A stretch of DNA of 64,000 nt from Bryum argenteum (Eukaryota > Streptophyta > Bryopsida > Bryales > Bryaceae), in contig CM073326.1 of NCBI GenBank assembly GCA_037043015.1, positions 4,065,845 through 4,129,844 of the forward strand, given 5' to 3'. Positions 58,570-64,000 of this stretch are shown here, one piece after another; positions within the stretch are counted from its first letter, which is position 1; each line of letters opens with the position of its first letter. A program made the position numbers and the translations under genes. Under the pieces are notes generated by a model. That model had not been told where the DNA came from. It saw nothing but the letters and a program-made list of their open reading frames with translations, and did not search any database.

Positions 58570-59540
58570 CGGGCGGTAATAGGGTCCGCCGCACGGGAAT
58601 GGGGACGGCGTGCAGTCGGGAATGGGGCGGGCGAACTTGGGGCGGGCGGATTGCAGGCTGGCAATCGGGCGAGCTTCCGCGGCATACAGGCGATCGCATG
58701 GCAACAAGCCGGCATCCGCATCTGCATCGCGGAGGGGACGACAGCTGGAGCGCATATGGCAGGCTAGGCCGGGCTTCGTTCGTCTTCTGACAGTTCCGGC
58801 TGCGGGGAAGCATCTGAACTGCGGGCATGCTTCCTTCATCTTCTGACAGTTCAGGCTGCGGGGAATTTCCGGCGTGGGCTTCGGATTGCTGACTTCAGAC
58901 TTCTGACAGTTCAGGCTGAGAGGAATATGTGAGCAGGGATCGGCGTGGGCTGCTGATTGCAGGCTGCGAATGGGGCCGCCGAACTTGGGGCTTCCGGCAT
59001 CTCAGCTGCATGCGGAGGTGAAGACAACTGGCGGCATCGCAGGCTCGGCCGGGCTTCTGCCCGTCTTCCGACATTGACCAGACATCGGTCTGCACGCTGC
59101 TGTGCGATGGTTTTTAATGCGCAGGCATCGGCTGGCCTTTGGCCGCTCTTTGGGTGGGGCCGGGCAGTCAACAAGCCCGGTACAGTCTGTCAGGCAGCGA
59201 GTAAATGCTGCCGCCTTTCGCAGCAGCTGTACCGTCCGTCTTCCCCTCCGCATGATGTGCTGCGGCCATTGTAGCTCCTGCCGTCCTCCTCCTGAAGCTG
59301 CCGTCGTTCTCCCCTCTGCTGAAGCTGTGGTCCTCCCCCTCCCGAACCTGCCGTCCTCCCCCTTGTGAATTGCGGTCCTCTCCTTGTGAAAGTTCTGTCG
59401 AAGTGCTGCTGTCTGAGGTCGCTCATGCTGCCGTCCTCCCTCCTGCTGCGGTGTTGCCGCCTCCCCCTCCTGCTACCGTCCTCTCTCTGTTTGGTCTTTG
59501 CCGCATCTTCCCCCTTTCTTTGTAATCTTTCCACAGTTGC
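58570..59540. other. GC-rich DNA with CTGCGGGGAA and CTGCCGTCCTCC repeats, no gene assigned
   Basis: Repeated words include TTCTGACAGTTC(A/C)GGCTG (about 58785, 58840, 58900) and CTGCCGTCCTCC (59278-59430). Frames on both strands arise from composition. No domain is seen. Confidence 0.5.
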
Positions 59541-59567
59541 TACTGTGTGTGTTGTAATTTGTAATAG

Positions 59568-60194
59568 TGTGTTGCAATTTGTAATTTGCTGCAAGTTTGT
59601 AAATTTTTTAAAGATATTTGCTTCATTGCTATCAGAATTGTTGCTATCAAAATTGTAGCTCATTATTTAGATGGTTCATTCAAGTACTTTGTTTATTTTC
59701 TAGATGTTTGAAATGATGTTTAGAAGTTGGTCTAAAATGACGTAAATGATGTCTAAAAGGATGTTTAAGATGTCATCAAAGATGTCTAAAAACCTGTCTA
59801 ATTTTCAATCTTTACATACAGTAAGGCATCTCAGCTGTTTAATGATGTAGGTTTTGCTGAATTGAGTTCAATGTAATACAGATGTAGGTGATGATGTTCA
59901 TTGTGTTGCAATTTGTATTACTCTGTTGCAATTTGTAAGTTTCTTCAAGTTTTTAATTTGCTTCAACTTTGTAAATTTCGTAAAGTTATTTGCTTGATTG
60001 CTATCAGAATTGTAGCTCATTATTTAGATGGTTCATTCAAGTACTTTGTTTACTGTCTAGATGTTTGAAATGATGTCCAGAAGTTGGTCTAAAATGACGT
60101 AAATGATGTCTAAAAGGATGTTTAAGATGTTTTCAAAGATGTCTAAAAACCTGTCTAATTTCCATTCTTTACATACAGTAAGGCTTCTCAGTTG
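59568..60194. repeat. Direct repeat of about 270 bp (59568-59837 and 59919-60194) with GATGTCT words
   Basis: Both halves contain TAGCTCATTATTTAGATGGT, AGAAGTTGGTCTAAAATGAC, AATGATGTCTAAAAGGATGT and TCTTTACATACAGTAAGGC in the same order. The GATGTCT words resemble the CACTA subterminal repeats. Confidence 0.85.
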
Positions 60195-60486
60195 GTTAAA
60201 CCCTAACTGTCCTGAAAACCTGAAACTGGTTTTGGAGGTTCTTTAAGAGAAAAACTCAGCCTACTTTGACCATTATAATCTCATGAATGAGGAAAATTGA
60301 ACGGTTCAAATTTGGTATGTGAGAAGAATTTCAAGTGAAGTTTGAGATCTTATGGTTGAATCCTTAAATAATGCTTAGATTGAAATTTGTTGACGGGATC
60401 TCGGGGGAGGGCACTCGGGAGCTTGTGAGCTCCGCAAAACATGCTGAGGGCACCTGCAATGCCTTAGTCGCAAACTAGTTACAGCT

Positions 60487-62103
60487 ATGGCCTCATACAG
60501 TCCATTGCCCATCTGCACATGGGTATGTTTTCTCATCTTGACTTATCTAGCGACAACAACGCTAGCCCCCGACACGACACGAACAGAAGCTGCATCCAGC
60601 ACCAGCTTCATGCACGAGGCCCACACAAGAAGCTTGCCCCTTAGCGATGGGTGCACTGACTTCTGGCGATTGAAGAAACACCTGCGAAACAACTACATCC
60701 TGGATGCATCCGCAAACCACAGATTCCAGACAATAGCGAAGACAAGAAGACGAAGACGTAAGGGCCGCCCAATACATGTAGTACAACAGACGATACTCCA
60801 TACAGAAAATCACTCCCCACACATTCAGAAACTCACTACATACTATTACACATACCAACTTTTCTCTCAAAACACACACCAAAGCATTCCCATACGCTAT
60901 CCACTTTATCCCTCATCTGTGAAGAAAATAGTCTCATCAAACAAATCAATCACCACAACACAAATACTTTTCATTCCAAAAGTGCATTTTTACGAACCAT
61001 ATTCTCATACTCTACATACTTCCTCAAAATCCACCTCCCACGTAACGCTTCTCCAAGCCTGCAAAACCCATACGCCACACCAAGAATTCCCACAACAAAG
61101 TCACTGTTCATCCACATATATACACCACATGCAATTAAAAGCCGCCATTCCCTGGCACAACAAACCAACACATACAATACTAATTATAACAATCCCTCTC
61201 TCCATTACTACAGCCGCCTTCCCAATTGCTGAACTTTCTCCCAAAACACTGCCTCAATGCTGCACGTTCTTGCCCCTAAAGATTCCCCCCTACTACCACA
61301 AACCAACCGCTGTCCCTTCCACCCAATCACTACAAAACCTGAAAATCTCATGCCTGTCAAAGAAACAATCAAAGATTCCCTTGATCCCATCTCACCTACC
61401 TCAGCACACAATTTGCACACTCCCATTTAATACCCAAACTCTAACAAGTGACACCAAGTCAAATTACCCAGAGCCTTTACAAACCTATATAAACAATACT
61501 CACAACTCTCAGAAACACACACCACGCCACTCGCACCACCCAGCACTCAGGTATACTCCATGCTCCTCATACTCTCTGAATTTTCTCTTTCACCATGTTG
61601 CACGCACTTGTTCCTTTCACGATACTCTACTAACATACTTGTGCATGTACTCTACAGATCACCTACACCCTACTTCACGCAACACCATGGGCAAAATCAA
61701 GGACCTTAGCAACTCTCACAAATCGATGGAGTCGAAGAAATCCTACTCCATCAAATCACACGCCAGTGCAGGATCAAAGAAGAAAAAGCTTACAATTCAT
61801 CTCAAGTCACTGGCGCTTCACCAAATGCCCCAGCCGGGAGAGGAGGAGAACCCAATCGCAATCAGGGACTTCCCCGATGACTGCAATGACTTCCTACTGG
61901 ATCAAACACCGCAAGATGATCCACCAATGATGCCCGAGATGACATCTTCCACTCGCCACAAGCGCGCCGCCGCACCTAGCGGAAGACTCGAGACGAGGAG
62001 GACCCCAACCCCACCAACAATCACAAGTGTCGTCTCGATTACGCCTCGGCCCGCAATAGGCCCTCTGACCCCGATTCTCCGCAGCGAGCCAACACGCCCG
62101 TGA
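60487..62103 (+). CDS. Long ORF of uncertain status with signal-peptide-like start
   Basis: The frame is open for 538 residues. The start is hydrophobic (ICTWVCFLILTYLATTTLA). A segment at residues 35-100 looks genuinely coding (DGCTDFWRLKKHLRNNYILD, then a basic RRRRRKGRP). Between about 60790 and 61690 the plus strand is extremely poor in G, which alone removes most TAG and TGA stops, so the long frame may be an artefact. A TATA-like CCTATATAAACA at about 61486, a possible intron (about 61554-61656, GTATAC...CTACAG) and an ATG at 61687 followed by a Lys/Ser-rich then Pro-rich protein (MGKIKDLSNSHKSMESKK) suggest a separate gene start inside it. No family is recognised. Confidence 0.3.
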   Translation: MASYSPLPICTWVCFLILTYLATTTLAPDTTRTEAASSTSFMHEAHTRSLPLSDGCTDFWRLKKHLRNNYILDASANHRFQTIAKTRRRRRKGRPIHVVQQTILHTENHSPHIQKLTTYYYTYQLFSQNTHQSIPIRYPLYPSSVKKIVSSNKSITTTQILFIPKVHFYEPYSHTLHTSSKSTSHVTLLQACKTHTPHQEFPQQSHCSSTYIHHMQLKAAIPWHNKPTHTILIITIPLSITTAAFPIAELSPKTLPQCCTFLPLKIPPYYHKPTAVPSTQSLQNLKISCLSKKQSKIPLIPSHLPQHTICTLPFNTQTLTSDTKSNYPEPLQTYINNTHNSQKHTPRHSHHPALRYTPCSSYSLNFLFHHVARTCSFHDTLLTYLCMYSTDHLHPTSRNTMGKIKDLSNSHKSMESKKSYSIKSHASAGSKKKKLTIHLKSLALHQMPQPGEEENPIAIRDFPDDCNDFLLDQTPQDDPPMMPEMTSSTRHKRAAAPSGRLETRRTPTPPTITSVVSITPRPAIGPLTPILRSEPTRP

Positions 62104-62109
62104 ACTCGC

Positions 62110-62696
62110 CCACCAACGATGCGGCCCGCGCGTGCTGGGGTTGTCAAATCGGTCGACATTCGGGGTAAACCTAGTCCGCGGACGTAGTCCGACTATGTCG
62201 ACAAGGACCATAGTCCGGACCATGGTCGGGGGTAAATGGGAGTTACCCGGTGCTGGTAACTCGGGGCCGTTGGATCATCCACTGGCAAAGATCTCGGCCG
62301 TCCGATCTTGATCCCGATGCCGGCCGACCGACCCCGGCCGCTCCGTCGGATCGGACGGCCGCCGACCGCATCAAATCCCGGCCGTCGGATCAAGATGGAA
62401 CGTTGCGGGCCGTTGGATTGGGGCGCCGCCCGCATGCCCGACGGCCGCCGGATCGGGCGCGGCCGACCGATCGGTCGGCGGTGGTCGGCCCGTCCGTCGG
62501 ACGGATCGGTCGGCAAAACGGCGGCCGGTCGGGCAAAGCGGTCGGTCGGCTTTGTGGCGGGCGGTCGGTCGGCTCGAGGGCGGTCGGCCGGCGGTCGGGC
62601 CGTCCGGCGGTCGGGCGCGTCGGCCATCCGGCGGGCCGTCCGTCGGTCGGCGCGCGCGACCGATCGGCCGTCCGATCCGGGCGGGCCGTCGGCCGC
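62110..62696 (+). promoter_or_regulatory. Very GC-rich CGGCCG/CGGTCGG repeat block upstream of the kinase-like gene
   Basis: Dominated by CGGTCGG, CCGACCG and CGGCCGTCGGATC-type words on both strands. It leads directly into a TATA box at 62697. Long frames across it have no domains. Confidence 0.5.
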
Positions 62697-62703
62697 TATA
62701 AAA
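62697..62703 (+). promoter_or_regulatory. TATA box
   Basis: TATAAAA lies in CCGCTATAAAAGGCC, followed by a pyrimidine-rich leader (CCTCCTTTTTTCTCACTTC). The first ATG (62758) is in frame with the preferred ATG at 62920. Confidence 0.55.
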
Positions 62704-62919
62704 GGCCGACCGGCCTCCTTTTTTCTCACTTCTTTCCTCCATTCTCACGAAGAGAGGATGCGGAGTTTCTCTGGCTGGGAATTCTTTGTGATTCCTGTCC
62801 ACTGGCTCCTTGTCTTTTGGAGGAAGGAAGTCACTTGTTATACGGGGGGAGTTTTTGCTCTTTTTTTTGAAAAGTTTTTAAAAACTTCACACTTTACATA
62901 TTTCCTTTTTGGGATCAAG

Positions 62920-64000
62920 ATGCCGAAGGAGAAGAAGAAGAAGGGTGTTGCGAACTTCTTTGAGAAGTTTGAGCCTCATGAGGTCCCGGGAGACGCTTGT
63001 AAGGTATTCTTGATAGAATTTACCGTCAAATTCTATGAGGCCAATGATCTTCGAGCATTGGAAAGCAAATATGTGAGATATCAGGAGGAGGGCATCCAGA
63101 AGTTCAAGATTGAAATGAGAGATCTCATGATAGAAGTGCTTCAGCATCCGAAGTGGGTAGCAGAGAGAGAGAGAAACGAGGGTTCATGTGGTTTTTGGAG
63201 AATAGGGTGAAGGATGCACTCTGGAATCCCAAGGTTGTAATAGCCAAATATGGGAGGATATTTCGGGAGGGTGATGAGGATTTCGTTGACGTGGTGAATA
63301 GGGCTGATTGTTTTTCTGCCCAAATGAGGGCATTTTCAAAGAATTCACACCGTCGAGGCTCTGGAACATGGTGGCAATCGCTAGAGGGACGACAAACTCA
63401 AACCATGCGATTGACTCATTTGGTTACCATTCCGGATACAGCTCAAATCATACGAGTTGACGACACGAGGTTGAAGGGACGGTATGGTACTATTGTCAAA
63501 GTTCGCTTCGAAGGTGTTGCAGGCATTGAACCATTTTGGGAATTTGCTGCAAAAACTTCCATTCACCACTTGACACGACCGGAGTTGGCAAAATTGGAGC
63601 ATATGAATGAGTCTATGGCGATAAGGATTGGACACCCGGGTGTGATCCGCTTTGTGGCCATTCATCCAGTGAAGAATCAAGGCTATGCGTTTTGGTGGAA
63701 TGGCGGGACTATCGAGAGAGATTTGAACCGCGATATGGATTATGGTGACGATGTCTTTGTACATTTGAACTTTGGGAATTACCCCGACGACGAAGTTATT
63801 CGGGCGCATCAATCGATTCGATTCCGTAAAAAACGGATGAGCTTGCTTGGGCGTTGTTGCATATCATGAACGAGGTCCACAAGAGCCACCACCTCCATAA
63901 TGATATATCTCCGGATAATATCCTTCTCCACTTCCCCGCCGATGAATCACGAGTGTATATCGGAGTATGCGATTGGGGTTCTCCACAACGGTTCAGAACC
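62920..64000 (+). pseudogene. Protein-kinase-like gene with HND catalytic loop, two frameshifts, truncated by the window end
   Basis: It starts MPKEKKKKGVANFFEKFEPH. An N-terminal helical region of about 150 residues follows, then a kinase-like fold: a glycine-rich loop (LKGRYGTIVKVRF), a candidate ATP-binding lysine (EFAAKTS), a catalytic loop HNDISPDNILL at about 63896-63928 (HRD replaced by HND) and a DWG in place of DFG at about 63977. The frame is broken twice, at the GA repeat 63162-63174 and at the A6 run 63828-63833. Both are low-complexity slips, so either sequencing errors or recent damage. An alternative start is the in-frame ATG at 62758. The family is not recognised beyond the kinase fold, and activity is doubtful. 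Confidence 0.6.

Noticed and set aside
58511..59274. Overlapping Ala/Arg/Pro-rich frames on both strands near 58.5-59.3 kb
   Set aside because: They are produced by GC-rich repeated words; none has a domain or a convincing start.
62193..62870. Long frames on both strands in the CGGTCGG-rich block
   Set aside because: Extreme GC content suppresses stops; the peptides are simple Arg/Gly/Pro/Asp sequence without domains.

Overview
The window is nuclear DNA of a land plant. The evidence is spliced genes with GT/AG introns, a plant AXR1 gene, a plant-type acyl-CoA thioesterase with an N-terminal cyclic-nucleotide-binding-like domain, and plant classes of transposons (CACTA/En-Spm with TNP2 and DUF4218-type domains, Ty1/copia, a Ty3/gypsy chromovirus, TTA- and TA-target MITEs). 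I cannot name the species. The gene-poor layout and lineage-specific proteins hint at a seed-free plant (bryophyte, lycophyte or fern), but that is a guess.

Layout. 0-18.3 kb: repeat-rich DNA built around an old tandem segmental duplication, unit A about 2.44-7.9 kb and unit B about 11.4-16.85 kb. Each unit carries the same decayed gene fragment and one copy of a multi-membrane-spanning protein gene, intact in A (6663-7682, minus) and broken in B (16323-16631). A proline-rich GPI-anchored wall-type protein (17345-18148, minus) follows, and a 3' fragment of a relative lies at 10.7 kb. 18.3-22 kb: MITEs, a minisatellite and weak ORFs. 22174-26945 (minus): 17-exon peroxisomal acyl-CoA thioesterase, 445 residues, ending in SKL. 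27.2-28.4 kb: two GGTAGGTT-rich repeats, one with a MITE nested inside it. 29528-33639 (plus): 14-exon AXR1, 520 residues. 34.3-35.0 kb: two MITEs abutting on a shared TTA. 35660-36733 (plus): intronless helical-repeat (PPR/TPR-like) protein behind repeated telo-boxes, followed by a degenerate copy of its own 3' end. 37.9-40.3 kb: satellite-like array. 40522 to at least 58 kb: a CACTA transposon on the minus strand, split by a copia element (43530-48627) and a gypsy chromovirus (50095-55650), each with a 5-bp target duplication, and by a 195-bp foldback CACTA-type MITE (57237-57431). 58-62.1 kb: unplaced ORFs and a direct repeat. 62.1-64 kb: a very GC-rich promoter-like block with a TATA box, driving a frameshifted protein-kinase-like gene that runs off the end.

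How the parts relate. The two conserved housekeeping genes are independent: AXR1 acts with ECR1 to activate NEDD8/RUB for cullin modification, and the thioesterase hydrolyses acyl-CoAs in peroxisomes. The rest is mainly transposon and duplication history, readable here because empty and filled insertion sites can be compared. I found no evidence for a new defence-type or CRISPR-like system. The least explained items are the membrane-protein family with its in-frame minisatellite tail, and the kinase-like gene with an HND catalytic loop behind the GC-rich block.
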